64,000 nt of DNA from DATMER01 sp963741305 (GTDB taxonomy: Bacteria; Acidobacteriota; Thermoanaerobaculia; Multivoradales; UBA5704), in contig CAVUHL010000003.1 in the NCBI GenBank assembly GCA_963741305.1, forward strand, positions 4,774,001-4,838,000, in the 5' to 3' direction. Both the position numbers and the translations under genes were made by a program. Under the pieces are notes generated by a model that saw nothing but the letters and a program-made list of their open reading frames with translations, did no database searches and was not told the origin of the DNA. This document shows, in pieces, positions 1-9,181 of this stretch (position 1 is the first letter of the stretch; each line of letters opens with the position of its first letter).

Positions 1-3000
1 AGCTGCGCGGCCAGGAACGCTTCCGGCCAGCTCCGCTGCCAGCGCGCGTAGTCGGCGTATTGGAGAGGCAGCCCGGGGAGCGGCCGGCCGGAGTACAGGG
101 CGGACAGCTCCCGCCCCAGAACCTCGTCGGACCAGGCGTCCGAGACGATGTGGTGCAGGGTGAGGAGGAGGGCGCTCTCTGCTGTATCCAGCCGGACCAG
201 GTGGGCGCGCAGCAGCGGCGCCCGGGACAGGTCGAACGGCCGCAGGGCTTCCTCCCGGCCGAGCCGCGCCAGCTCGCCGGCCCGGGTGACCGTGGGCAGG
301 GCGCGCAGGTCCACTTCCGGCAGGGGGAAACGCGACGGAGGGAGGACTTCCTGGCAGGGCTGGTCGTCCACCTCCACGAAGCGGGTCCGCAGGGCCTCAT
401 GGCGGCGGACCACCCCGTCCAGCCCCCGCTCCAGCGCGGCCGGATCGAGGAGGCCATCGAGCCGCAGCGCGATCGGCACGTTGTAGATGGCGCGGCCGGG
501 CTGGAGCCGGTCCAGGAACCAGAGGCGCTGCTGGGGAAAAGAGAGCGGCGCGAGGCTGTCCCGAGCACCAGGAAGGAGCGGAGGCAGGAGAGCGTCCTTG
601 CTCGCAGCCGTGATCTCGCCCGCAAGCCCGCGGATCGTGGGCGCCGCGAACAGCGCCCGCAACGGCAGGTCCACCCCAAAAGCCTCGCGCGCCCGTGACA
701 GCAACCGCACGGCAAGCAGTGAGTGCCCGCCAAGGGCGAAGAAGGAATCGTCGGGACCCGCCTCGACGCCGAGCACATCCATCCAGATCGCCGCCAGCAT
801 CTCCTCGGCGGGCGTCCGCGGCGCATCCGCCGAGACGGTTGCCTCGGGAGCGGGCAGAGCCAGGCGGTCGACCTTGCCGGCGGCCGTCATCGGCAGGGCC
901 GGGAGGGACACGAAGGCAGACGGGATCAGCGCCTCGGGGAGAAGCTCCCGGAGATGGGCCCGGAGATCGGAGGGACCGGCGATCCAGGCCACGAGCATGG
1001 GATCGCCGGACGGCCCGGGACGGAGGTCCACCGCGGCCTCGCGCACTTCCGGATGCTGAAGAAGGGCGGCCTCGATCTCCCCGGGCTCGATGCGGATGCC
1101 GCGGACCTTGATCTGGCGGTCAAGCCGGCCGAGGTACTCCAGCGAGCCGTCCGCCAGGAGGCGCGCCAGGTCGCCGGTGCGATAAAGGCGCTCGCCGGGC
1201 TGCGCGGACCAGGGGTCGGGCACGAAACGCTCGGCGGTGAGGTCCGGGCGTCCGGGATAGCCCCGCGCCAGAACGCCTCCGAGGCAGAGCTCGCCTGCCA
1301 TCCCCATGGGCTGGAGCTGTCCATGGATGTCGAGGACGAAGGCGCTGCGCCCGGGGAACGGCCGGCCGAGGCGCACGGGCCCGGTCACCTCGTGGCTGAT
1401 GGCGGTGACCACCGCTTCCGTGGGGCCGTAGGCATTGAGCAGGCGCACGCCGGCCAGCGGGCTCCGCTGCCAGAGCCGGGCCTCTTCGCCCGGCATGGCC
1501 TCGCCGCCCACGGTGACCAAGCGCAACGAGGGCGGCGAGGACGGGGATTCCCGGACCCACTGCCGCCAGTACGCCGTGGGCAGGTCGGCCACGGTGAGCC
1601 CCAGCCCCGCGGCAATCGAGGAAAAGTCCTCAGGGGGCCAAAGCTCCGGCCCGCGCAGCACCACGGTGGCACCGCGGACCAGGGCCGGGAGCAGCTCTTC
1701 CAGGGAGACGTCGAAGGAAGGCGAGGCGAAGAAGAGGACGCGGTCGCGCTCCGTCAGCTCCAGGAGGTCCGCCGCCGCGAGGACGTGCTCGGCCAGCGCG
1801 GCGTGCATGACTCCCACGGGCTTGGGGTTGCCGGTCGAGCCCGAGGTGTAGATGAGGTAGGCGAGGCTCCCCGGGAGGGGGCGCCCCTCTCCCGGAGGAT
1901 GGGAGGGGATGGGAGAGGGGACGGGGGTGAGGGGTCCCACCACGACGAGAGCGCCCGAGTCCTCCACCATGAAAGCGCGCCGCTCGGCCGGCAACGCCGG
2001 ATCGAGCGGCAGGTACGCTCCGCCCGCCTTCCATATGGCCAGCATCGCAACCACCAGCTCCGGCGAGCGCTCCATACAGACCCCGACTACCACCTCGGGC
2101 CCGGCGCCCATCCCGCGCAGGCGGTCTGCGAGGAGATCGCTTTCCCGGTCCAGCTCGCCGTAGGTCATCTCGCGGTCGCCCAAGGAGAGCGCCACGGACT
2201 GGGGATTGCGGGAGGCCTGAAGAGAGATGGCGCCCTGCAGGCCCTCACCCCCGGCCCCTCTCCCAGCCGCACACCCGGACCCCCGGGAGAGGGGAGGGCG
2301 TGACGTCCAGCCTTGTTCCCATCCGTCTCCGCTCCTCTCTCCTCCCACCGGATCTGGGACAGGCGGGGCCACTGTTGGAGATAAGGCTGCCGGAGTCACA
2401 CCCCCCTCTCCCGGGGGTCCGGGTGTGCGGCCGGGAGAGGGGATGGGGGTGAGGGCTATTTCCGAAATCCGCCGCCCCGGCTCCCCCACCGCCCCCGCCA
2501 CCATCATCAGGAACGCGCCCAGGAACGACTCCGCGGTCGCGGCGTCGAACAGGTCCGCGTCGTATTCCAGGGCGACCGCCTGATCCTCCACGGTCAGGGT
2601 CAGGTCGAACATGGCCGTGGAGGGGCCGGGATCGACCGGCGTGGCCGGGATGCCCAGGGCAAGCCCCTCCGGCGGAGTGCTCTGGAACGCGAGCATCACC
2701 TGGAAGAGCGGGTTGTGCGACAGGCTGCGTTCGGGGCGGAGCTCCGCGACCAGGCGCTCCAATGGGAGATCCTGGTGGGCAAAGGCTGCCAGGGCCGTCT
2801 CCCGCGTCCGGGCGAGCAGCTCGCGGAAAGTATTGCGGCCTTGGAAGCGGCCGCGCAGGACGACCGTGTCCACGAAGAGGCCGATCAGGCCTTCCAGCTC
2901 GGGGCGATGGCGGCTCGCCACCGGGGCGCCCACGAGGACGTCGTCCTGTCCGGTCGCCCGGTGGAGCTGCGCCTGGAACGCGGCCAGGTAGACCATGAAC

Positions 3001-6000
3001 GGCGTCACTCCCTCGGCCCGGGAGAGGGCGCGCACCTGCCCGGCGAGCCCGGACGGCAGTGGACGCCGCGTCCAGGCCCCCCGGGCTCGCCGCACCGCCG
3101 GGCGCGGACGGTCCGTGGCGAGTTCCAGGACGGCGGGGGCTCCGGCCAGCTCGGTGCGCCAGTAGGCGAGGAGGCGGTCCAGCACCTCTCCCGTGAGCCG
3201 GGCACGCTGCCAGCGGGCGAAGTCGGCGTATTGGAGTGCAGTCGGGGATGGGGCCTCGCCGCGGTAGAAGGCCGACAGCTCCCGCTCCAGCACCCCTTGG
3301 GACCAGCCGTCAAAAGCCGTGTGGTGCACGGTGATCTGAAGGTGGTGGTCCTCCTCCCCCAGGATCAGGATCCGGGCGCGCGCCAGCGGGCCCTGAGGCA
3401 GGTCGAAGCGGTTCGCGGCCTCCTCGCGCAGCAGCCGCTCCAGCTCCGGCCCGCCGTGCGCCAAGGCCGACAGGTCGATCCAGGGAACCTCGAGGTCCGC
3501 GACCGCCTCCTCCTGCGCGAGCTGGCCTTCGATCTCAAGGAAGCGGAAACGGAGTACCTGATGCCGGCGGGCGGTCTCGCGCAGGCTCCGCACCAGGGCC
3601 GGGCGGTCCAGCGCGCCTTGCAGGCGGTACGCGAGCGGGATGTTGTAAAGGGGGCCGCCCGGTTCCATCCGGCTCACCAGCCAGAGGGCCTCCTGGCCGA
3701 AGGAGACGGGTTGAGGTCCGGGACCCGGGACGGCGAGAAGCGGCAGCGCCTCCATGCCCTCGGCTGATAGCACCGTCTCGGCGAGCGTCTCGACCGTGGG
3801 CGCCTGGAAGAGCGCACGTACAGGGAGCCGGGCTCCAAACGTCTCCTGGATGCGGGCGAGGACCCGCGCCGCCAGCAGCGAATGCCCGCCCAGGTGGAAG
3901 AAGTTGTCGCGCCGGCCCACCGACTCCAGCCCCAGCACCTCGGCCCAGATCTGGGCGATCAGCTCCTCGGCGGCCGTCGCGGGCTTGCCCGAAGCCGCCG
4001 CGACCGGGACGCGAGCCCGGCGGGGCTCCACCACCTGACGCCGCTCGGCGTCCCGAAGCGGAGCGTGGTCTTCCAAGGGAACATCCGGGTCCACGCTTTC
4101 GAGGAGCGCCTGGAAGCGCGCTGCGAAGGCGGCGACGGTGGCCCGGTCATAAAGCTCCGTGCGGAACTGGAAGTAGCCCGTCAGCGCCTCCCCCCAGCTC
4201 TCCATCGTCGCTTCCAGATCGAATTTCGCGGTGCCGGTGTCCACCGGCCGCCACTCCACCTCCAGCCCCTCCAGCCGGAGCGATGGCATGCGCAGCATCT
4301 GGAACAGGACGCGGAAGAGGTCGCCATCCGGCCGCACCGCCGCCAGACGCTGGTAGGGCAGATCGCGGAGGGCGAGGGCCGCGTCAACCGTCTCCCGCGA
4401 GCGGGCCAGGAGCTGGCGCAGAGTGGGGCTGCCATCCACCTCCAGAGGCAGCGGCAGAAGGTTGACGAAGAAGCCGGCTGCATCCTCGACCTCGGTCCGG
4501 CCGACGGCGGCGGAGGTCCCCAGGGTCCCGCGGTCCCGGCCGGACATCCGCGCGAGGAGGGCGGTGAAAGCAGCCAGGAGCACCCGGAAGAGGCTGGAGC
4601 CCTCCTCCCGGGCCAGCGCGCGCAGCCGGGCGGTCGTGGCCGGCGGCAATGCGATCCGCAGCGTCGCGCCAACGGACGAGGGGTCCTCGGGACGGGGCCG
4701 GTCCGCGGGCAGCTCCAGCGGCTCGGCCTCCAGAACCCGCCTCAGGATTGGCGCCAACCGCTCGGCGGGCACCCCGCCCCAGGCTTGGAGTTCCCAGGCG
4801 GCATAGTCCGCGGGCTGAAGGCCCGGAGGGGGGAGCGGGCGCCCGGCGTAGAGCGCGTCCAGCTCCTCAAAGAGGACGATCCGCGACCTGCCGTCATACG
4901 CGATGTGGTGGACGTTGAGAACGAGGATGTGCCTCTCCTCTCCCCGGACCAGGAGACCGCGCAGGTGCGGCGGCCGGTCCAGGTCGAACGGACGGCGGAC
5001 CTCCTCGTCGACAATCCTCTGCACCTCATCCTCGAACGGCAGGTCCACCACCGGCAGCGGAATCGGAACGGCCGGGCAGGCCTCCTGGAACGGCTGGCCG
5101 TCGCGCTCGCCATAGCGGCAGCGGAACGCCTCGTGCCGGCTCACCAGCTCCGACAGGGCGGCGGCCAGACGGGGGACGGAGACCGGGCCGCGGATGTCCA
5201 GGGCAGCCGGCTCGTTGTAGGTGGGCTCGCCGGGGCGCAGCCGCTCCAGGAACCAGAGCCGTTGCTGCGCGAGCGAGAGAGGAAGCCCGCCCTCGCGGGG
5301 TACGAAGACCAGCTCTGCAGCGGTATTCACCTCCATCCTCGCCTCCACGGCGCGGGCGAGGCCGGCCACGGTCGGGGACGAGGACAGCACGCGCTCCGGC
5401 AGCGTCACGCCGAGCAGGTCGCGCACCCGGGCGAGCACCCAGGCGACCTGCGGCGCCCGCGCTCCCAGGGCGAAGAGATCGTCGTGAGGCTCGACTTCCC
5501 TGCCCAGGGCCTCCGTCCACAACGAAGAGAGCACGTCGAGCAAAGCCGGCGAGGCCTCCCCTCCCTCCTCGGGCAACAGCTCGGCTTCCGGCAACGCCTT
5601 GCGGTCCACCTTGCCGTTGAGGGTCCGCGGGAGCGCCTCCATCCGGTGGAACGCCGCCGGCAGCATCGGCTCCGGCAGCGTGCGCCCGAGGAAGCTCCGC
5701 AGCTCGCCTGCCCCTACCGGCTCATCCAGGACCACGTACGCCGCCAGGCTCGCCTGCCGCGCCACGGTGACCGCCTCGCGCACGGCCGGATGCCGCAGCA
5801 AGGCGGCGTCGATCTCCCCCAGCTCGATGCGGAAGCCGCGCACCTTGACCTGCTGGTCGGCGCGCCCGAGGAAGGACAGCTTGCCGTCCGCATCGCGGCG
5901 GACCAGGTCGCCGGTCCGGTACAGCCGGGCGCCGGGCTCGCCGCCGAACGGATCGGGGACGAAGCGCTCGGCCGTGAGGTCCGGCCGCCCCAGGTAGCCG

Positions 6001-6983
6001 CGGGCGAGCCCCAGGCCGCCGAGGAACAGCTCCCCATCTTCATCGAGGTACGCCTGAGTGCCCGCGATGGGCCGCCCGATGGGAGGAGCCGGAGAGCCGG
6101 GCTCGACGCAGGCCGCGGTCGAGTAGACCGTGTCCTCGGACGGGCCATAGAGGTTGAAGACCCGGCGCACCGCGGTCGTCCGGTAGACCCCCTCGGCCAG
6201 GACTGCGGGCAGCGCCTCGCCGCCGAAGCAGGCAATCTGGACCGACGCTGGAATCCCGCGGGCGCGCAGCAGCTCCGCTCCTGCCGAAGGCACCGTGTTG
6301 AGCAGCGTCACCGGCGGGTCGGCCGGCAGGGACGGCAGCTCCAGCGCGTCGGCCGACACGATCACCGCGCCGCCCACGCTCAGGGGTGCAAAGACCTCGA
6401 AGACCGACAGGTCGAAGCACAGTGAAGTGGAGGCCAGCACGCCGGCCAGCTCCCCGGGCGTGAACGTCTCCCGAGCCCAGCGCAGGAACGCCGCGGCGCT
6501 GCGATGCGTCAGCGCCACCCCCTTGGGACGGCCGGTGGAGCCCGAGGTGTAGACGACATAGGCCAGATTCTCAGGGTCGATCCGGACCCGCGGACGGACA
6601 GCGGCTTCCTCTATTTCACCGAGCAGGACGACGCGCCGGCCGCCGGCCGGCACGGAGCCCAGGGTGTGCCGCTCGGCCAGCAGGATCTCCGCGCCGCTGT
6701 CCTCCATCATGAATGCCAGGCGCTCGCGGGGGTAGGCGGGATCGAGGGCCACGTAGGCGCCGCCCGCCTTGAGGATGCCCAGCAGCGCGGTTACCATGCT
6801 GGCGCGGCGCTCGACGCAGAGGCCGACCCGGACCTCGGGGCCGACGCCGAGCCGGCGCAGGTGGCGGGCGAGCCCGTTGGCGCGGGCCTCCAGCTCGCCG
6901 TAGGTCAAGCGCTCCTCCCCCGCCGCGACGGCCAGGGCGTGGGGTGAGCGGGCGGCTTGTTCTTCAAAGAGTCTTTGCAGCAT
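1..6983 (-). CDS. Non-ribosomal peptide synthetase NRPS-C (C-terminus beyond window)
   Basis: Multimodular peptide synthetase, about 2,327 residues present. Order from the N-terminus: A1 (~1-475), carrier-like domain (~480-545), C1 (~555-960, HHIAYDG), carrier (LGGHS, Ser1035), C2 (~1085-1500, HHTAFDG), A2 (~1585-2040), carrier (Ser2088), C3 (from ~2140, HHIVSDA, cut by the edge). The first carrier reads LGARA, so the phosphopantetheine serine is Ala510, and no A domain lies between C1 and the next carrier. The A1 pocket reads about DLFNCGLVYK, near Ala/Gly-type codes; A2 reads about DVEATGAVTK, and the acidic residue at position 239 hints at a basic substrate (weak). The start is the ATG at 6983 with GGAGG 5 nt upstream; the protein begins directly in A1 without a condensation domain. 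The C2-A2 linker and the A2 a2-a3 loop are made of in-frame palindromic repeat sequence. Divergent from the amine oxidase gene. Confidence 0.93.
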   Translation of the reverse strand, partial: MLQRLFEEQAARSPHALAVAAGEERLTYGELEARANGLARHLRRLGVGPEVRVGLCVERRASMVTALLGILKAGGAYVALDPAYPRERLAFMMEDSGAEILLAERHTLGSVPAGGRRVVLLGEIEEAAVRPRVRIDPENLAYVVYTSGSTGRPKGVALTHRSAAAFLRWARETFTPGELAGVLASTSLCFDLSVFEVFAPLSVGGAVIVSADALELPSLPADPPVTLLNTVPSAGAELLRARGIPASVQIACFGGEALPAVLAEGVYRTTAVRRVFNLYGPSEDTVYSTAACVEPGSPAPPIGRPIAGTQAYLDEDGELFLGGLGLARGYLGRPDLTAERFVPDPFGGEPGARLYRTGDLVRRDADGKLSFLGRADQQVKVRGFRIELGEIDAALLRHPAVREAVTVARQASLAAYVVLDEPVGAGELRSFLGRTLPEPMLPAAFHRMEALPRTLNGKVDRKALPEAELLPEEGGEASPALLDVLSSLWTEALGREVEPHDDLFALGARAPQVAWVLARVRDLLGVTLPERVLSSSPTVAGLARAVEARMEVNTAAELVFVPREGGLPLSLAQQRLWFLERLRPGEPTYNEPAALDIRGPVSVPRLAAALSELVSRHEAFRCRYGERDGQPFQEACPAVPIPLPVVDLPFEDEVQRIVDEEVRRPFDLDRPPHLRGLLVRGEERHILVLNVHHIAYDGRSRIVLFEELDALYAGRPLPPPGLQPADYAAWELQAWGGVPAERLAPILRRVLEAEPLELPADRPRPEDPSSVGATLRIALPPATTARLRALAREEGSSLFRVLLAAFTALLARMSGRDRGTLGTSAAVGRTEVEDAAGFFVNLLPLPLEVDGSPTLRQLLARSRETVDAALALRDLPYQRLAAVRPDGDLFRVLFQMLRMPSLRLEGLEVEWRPVDTGTAKFDLEATMESWGEALTGYFQFRTELYDRATVAAFAARFQALLESVDPDVPLEDHAPLRDAERRQVVEPRRARVPVAAASGKPATAAEELIAQIWAEVLGLESVGRRDNFFHLGGHSLLAARVLARIQETFGARLPVRALFQAPTVETLAETVLSAEGMEALPLLAVPGPGPQPVSFGQEALWLVSRMEPGGPLYNIPLAYRLQGALDRPALVRSLRETARRHQVLRFRFLEIEGQLAQEEAVADLEVPWIDLSALAHGGPELERLLREEAANRFDLPQGPLARARILILGEEDHHLQITVHHTAFDGWSQGVLERELSAFYRGEAPSPTALQYADFARWQRARLTGEVLDRLLAYWRTELAGAPAVLELATDRPRPAVRRARGAWTRRPLPSGLAGQVRALSRAEGVTPFMVYLAAFQAQLHRATGQDDVLVGAPVASRHRPELEGLIGLFVDTVVLRGRFQGRNTFRELLARTRETALAAFAHQDLPLERLVAELRPERSLSHNPLFQVMLAFQSTPPEGLALGIPATPVDPGPSTAMFDLTLTVEDQAVALEYDADLFDAATAESFLGAFLMMVAGAVGEPGRRISEIALTPIPSPGRTPGPPGEGGVTPAALSPTVAPPVPDPVGGERSGDGWEQGWTSRPPLSRGSGCAAGRGAGGEGLQGAISLQASRNPQSVALSLGDREMTYGELDRESDLLADRLRGMGAGPEVVVGVCMERSPELVVAMLAIWKAGGAYLPLDPALPAERRAFMVEDSGALVVVGPLTPVPSPIPSHPPGEGRPLPGSLAYLIYTSGSTGNPKPVGVMHAALAEHVLAAADLLELTERDRVLFFASPSFDVSLEELLPALVRGATVVLRGPELWPPEDFSSIAAGLGLTVADLPTAYWRQWVRESPSSPPSLRLVTVGGEAMPGEEARLWQRSPLAGVRLLNAYGPTEAVVTAISHEVTGPVRLGRPFPGRSAFVLDIHGQLQPMGMAGELCLGGVLARGYPGRPDLTAERFVPDPWSAQPGERLYRTGDLARLLADGSLEYLGRLDRQIKVRGIRIEPGEIEAALLQHPEVREAAVDLRPGPSGDPMLVAWIAGPSDLRAHLRELLPEALIPSAFVSLPALPMTAAGKVDRLALPAPEATVSADAPRTPAEEMLAAIWMDVLGVEAGPDDSFFALGGHSLLAVRLLSRAREAFGVDLPLRALFAAPTIRGLAGEITAASKDALLPPLLPGARDSLAPLSFPQQRLWFLDRLQPGRAIYNVPIALRLDGLLDPAALERGLDGVVRRHEALRTRFVEVDDQPCQEVLPPSRFPLPEVDLRALPTVTRAGELARLGREEALRPFDLSRAPLLRAHLVRLDTAESALLLTLHHIVSDAWSDEVLGRELSALYSGRPLPGLPLQYADYARWQRSWPEAFLAAQ
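1871..1936. repeat. Dispersed GC-rich palindromic repeat inside the A2 domain of NRPS-C
   Basis: A degenerate relative of the repeat at 2241-2456, rich in CCCCTCTCCC and GGGAGAGGGG. It is read through in frame as a Pro/Gly/Ser-rich loop (LTPVPSPIPSHPPGEG) between adenylation motifs a2 (GGAYLPLDP) and a3 (YTSGSTG), so it lengthens a surface loop and does not break the gene. Confidence 0.7.
2241..2456. repeat. Large inverted repeat within the C2-A2 linker of NRPS-C
   Basis: Left arm 2241-2294 and right arm 2403-2456 are 54 nt each and inverted copies of one another with about 3 mismatches, around a 108-nt centre. Both arms contain CCCCTCTCCC, CCGCACACCCGGAC and GGGAGAGGGG. The whole block is open in the NRPS frame and encodes a Pro/Gly/Ser-rich linker just where the usual conserved approach to an adenylation domain should be. 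Confidence 0.85.
5454..5468 (-). other. Carrier-domain core motif lacking the phosphopantetheine serine
   Basis: The first carrier domain of NRPS-C reads DDLFALGARAPQV where functional carriers in this window read DxFFxLGGHSLLA. The serine that should take the 4'-phosphopantetheine arm is GCG (Ala) at 5454-5456. Flanking helices are still recognisable (LSSLWTEALG before, VLARVRDLLGV after), so this is a carrier fold that should not be loadable. Confidence 0.85.
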
Positions 6984-7086
6984 ACGGACCTCCACTGCAA
7001 AGGGTGCATCGCAGCGGCTCGGGAGGGCCGCCGAGCGGCACTGAATGAGGGAGGAGGGGCCTTCCGCCCCCGAGAAGGAGCCATGG
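6984..7086. promoter_or_regulatory. Divergent intergenic region between NRPS-C and the amine oxidase
   Basis: A 103-bp gap between two start codons facing away from each other, so it must carry both translation starts and probably both promoters. Shine-Dalgarno sequences are seen on each side (GGAGG before the NRPS-C ATG; AAGGAG before the oxidase ATG at 7087). I could not pick a convincing -35/-10 pair. Confidence 0.5.
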
Positions 7087-8541
7087 ATGGAACTGACCCG
7101 CCGCGACCTCCTCAAGCACGCCGCGCTGACGCTGCCCGCGCTCGCCATCCTGCCAGCGCCGTCGCTCGCAGCAACCGCCGCGAGACCTAAAAAGGTGATC
7201 GTGATCGGGGCCGGGCTGGCCGGCCTCTCGGCCGCGTACGAGCTGGTCCAGCTCGGCCACGACGTCACCGTGCTCGAAGCCCGGACCCGGCCCGGCGGCC
7301 GAGTCCACACCCTGCGCAGCCCGTTCGCCGACGGGCTCTACGCCGAGGCCGGAGCCATCAGCTACTCCGACTCCTTCCGTCACATGGCGCGCTACGTCAA
7401 GGCGTTCGGCCTGACCGCGGCGCCGCTCGGGCCGCGGGGAAACCCCGTGTACCACCTGCGCGGACGGCGCTTCTCGCTCAAGCAGGGGGAGAAGCCCGAC
7501 TGGCCGTACAAGCTCACTCCCGAGGAGCAGGGCCAGGGCCCGTTCCAACTGATCGGGAAGTACTTCGCCTCCACGGAAAAGCTGGGTGATCCCGGGGATC
7601 CTGCCTGGCGGCCGGACGCCTTCAAGGAATGGGACCAGGTGACGCTCGCCCAATGGCTGGCAAAGCAGGGCGCCTCGGCCGAGGCCGTGGACCTCCTGGG
7701 CGACAGCGTCTGGTGGGGGCATGGCTGGCAGGAAGTCTCCGCGCTCCACCGCCTCGTCTCGGACGTGGGGCTCTTCCTCATGGGCCAGAAGTCGTACGTG
7801 ATCCAGGGCGGCACGGACCTGCTCGCCCAGGCCTTCGCCAGGACGCTGCGCGAGCGCATCCGGTACGGCGCGCCGGTCGTGGCGATCGAGCAGAGCGCGG
7901 GCGGAGTGCGGGCGGTGCTCGAACAGGGGGGAATGCGCCAGGAGCTGAGCGCCGACCGCCTGATCTGCACCGCGCCTGCGCCGGTCGCGCGGAAGATCGA
8001 GTTCGCTCCCGGGCTCTCCACGGCCAAGAGGCAGGCCCTCGACCGGTTGGAATTCGCGCCGGTGACGCGCGTCTACCTGCAATCGCGGAAGCGGTTCTGG
8101 GCCGACCTGGGAGAGGCCGGCAGCGCCTCGACCGACCTGCCGATCGACCTCGTGGCCGAGCATCCGTTCACCCGTGCCGAAGATGCGGGGCCGCGGGCCA
8201 TCCTCGAATGCCACATGAAGGGGGAGAACGCTATTAGCGCGGGCAAGATGGACGAGCCGGCCCGCATCGCCATGGCCGCCCGCGAGCTGGAGAAAGTCCA
8301 TCCCGGCTTCGGCAGCCAGCTCGAGGGCGGCGCCTCCCATGCATGGCACACCGACCCGTGGGCCGGCGGTGCCTACGCCTGGTGGAAGCCCGGGCAGATG
8401 ACCTCCTGGGTGCCCGAGCTCGCCAGGGCTGAGGCGCGCCTCCACTTCGCCGGAGAGCACACCTCCTGGCTCTCCCGCACCATGGAAGGAGCGTTGGAAT
8501 CGGGCAACCGCGCCGCGCGCGAAGTTCATGAGGCCTCCTGA
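7087..8541 (+). CDS. Tat-exported flavin-dependent amine / L-amino-acid oxidase
   Basis: FAD-dependent oxidase of the monoamine oxidase / L-amino-acid oxidase superfamily, 484 residues, oxidising an amine or amino acid to the imine with release of peroxide. The N-terminus MELTRRDLLK followed by a hydrophobic run and an Ala-rich cleavage region is a twin-arginine signal, so the folded flavoprotein is expected outside the inner membrane. Next comes the FAD dinucleotide-binding motif GAGLAGLSAAYEL and the RPGGRVHT motif (~residues 40-75). The C-terminus has the family signature HFAGEHTSW...MEGALESGNRAA. The ATG at 7087 was chosen because the Tat signal starts there and AAGGAG lies 5-7 nt before it. 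It is divergent from NRPS-C; a role in that pathway is only suggested by position. The substrate cannot be read from the sequence. Confidence 0.88.
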   Translation: MELTRRDLLKHAALTLPALAILPAPSLAATAARPKKVIVIGAGLAGLSAAYELVQLGHDVTVLEARTRPGGRVHTLRSPFADGLYAEAGAISYSDSFRHMARYVKAFGLTAAPLGPRGNPVYHLRGRRFSLKQGEKPDWPYKLTPEEQGQGPFQLIGKYFASTEKLGDPGDPAWRPDAFKEWDQVTLAQWLAKQGASAEAVDLLGDSVWWGHGWQEVSALHRLVSDVGLFLMGQKSYVIQGGTDLLAQAFARTLRERIRYGAPVVAIEQSAGGVRAVLEQGGMRQELSADRLICTAPAPVARKIEFAPGLSTAKRQALDRLEFAPVTRVYLQSRKRFWADLGEAGSASTDLPIDLVAEHPFTRAEDAGPRAILECHMKGENAISAGKMDEPARIAMAARELEKVHPGFGSQLEGGASHAWHTDPWAGGAYAWWKPGQMTSWVPELARAEARLHFAGEHTSWLSRTMEGALESGNRAAREVHEAS

Positions 8542-8578
8542 AAAAAAGCGGGGGGCGCTTTCGCACCCCCCGAAAAAA
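8541..8578 (-). terminator. Rho-independent terminator of the 8595-8987 gene
   Basis: On the minus strand a CGGGGGG/CCCCCCG stem (8549-8572) with a short loop is followed by GC and seven T residues. It overlaps the last base of the convergent amine oxidase stop codon. Confidence 0.75.
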
Positions 8579-8594
8579 TCACGCTGGTTTGGAG

Positions 8595-8987
8595 CTACTT
8601 CTGGATCGTGCCATCGGTCTCGGGAGCAACCGTCTCAGGCAGGGTGGGGCCCGGCTCAGACGGCTTCGTGGAGCGGAAGCGCCGGGGGTTCAACCCGAAC
8701 TCGGTCAGCTTCTCGGCCGCCATGCCGTAGCGCGCGCGGACCGCGTTCTTGAGCCGCAGGAGCAGGTCGCGGGCCGAAACGCTGAAACCCTCCAGGTCCC
8801 GGGTCGCCTGCTGAAACTGGAACTTGTGGTACTTCTGCCGGATGTCCGCATCCTCCAGGCTCCCCACCGTCTGCTGAAGCAGCACACGGTCATCCTGAGC
8901 ACTCATGAGGTCGGCGGAATTCAGCTCCACCACCGCGGCGGTGGTCCGGCACTCCTTGATGAGTCCGGCACGTGACGTAGTAGCCAT
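8595..8987 (-). CDS. Small hypothetical protein, probably helical
   Basis: A 130-residue protein that I do not recognise. The start at 8987 (MATTSRAGL) is chosen over an upstream in-frame codon because AAGGAG lies 8 nt before it and the protein has typical composition only from there. The body (residues ~10-100) is charged, likely alpha-helical, with evenly spaced Leu/Val and no Cys; the last 25 residues are Pro/Thr/Glu-rich and probably disordered. No signal peptide or membrane segment. It stands alone: its own terminator lies just downstream and a possible promoter about 190 nt upstream, and it does not overlap the NRPS genes. Real coding seems likely from the RBS, terminator and composition; the function is unknown. 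Confidence 0.65.
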   Translation of the reverse strand: MATTSRAGLIKECRTTAAVVELNSADLMSAQDDRVLLQQTVGSLEDADIRQKYHKFQFQQATRDLEGFSVSARDLLLRLKNAVRARYGMAAEKLTEFGLNPRRFRSTKPSEPGPTLPETVAPETDGTIQK

Positions 8988-9181
8988 CTTGCTCTCTCCT
9001 TCTTGGTAAGTCCGGGCCGAAAGTGGCCTCGGACAGAAGTCCGACTTGATTACAGCTTCCTGATCACTGCCGCGAGGCGGTCTCTTCAACGTTCATGTAC
9101 CCTTCCTCAAGCTCGATCATGACTTCTCAGCCGATTCATGGTCCTTTAACTTCGCCTCGCCTGCTCTGTCTGACAAAATGC

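Noticed and set aside
3882..6425. Long plus-strand open frame opposite NRPS-C
   Set aside because: Antisense shadow of a GC-rich gene: Gln/Arg/Ala/Gly-rich translation without motifs, while the minus strand shows clear adenylation and condensation motifs.
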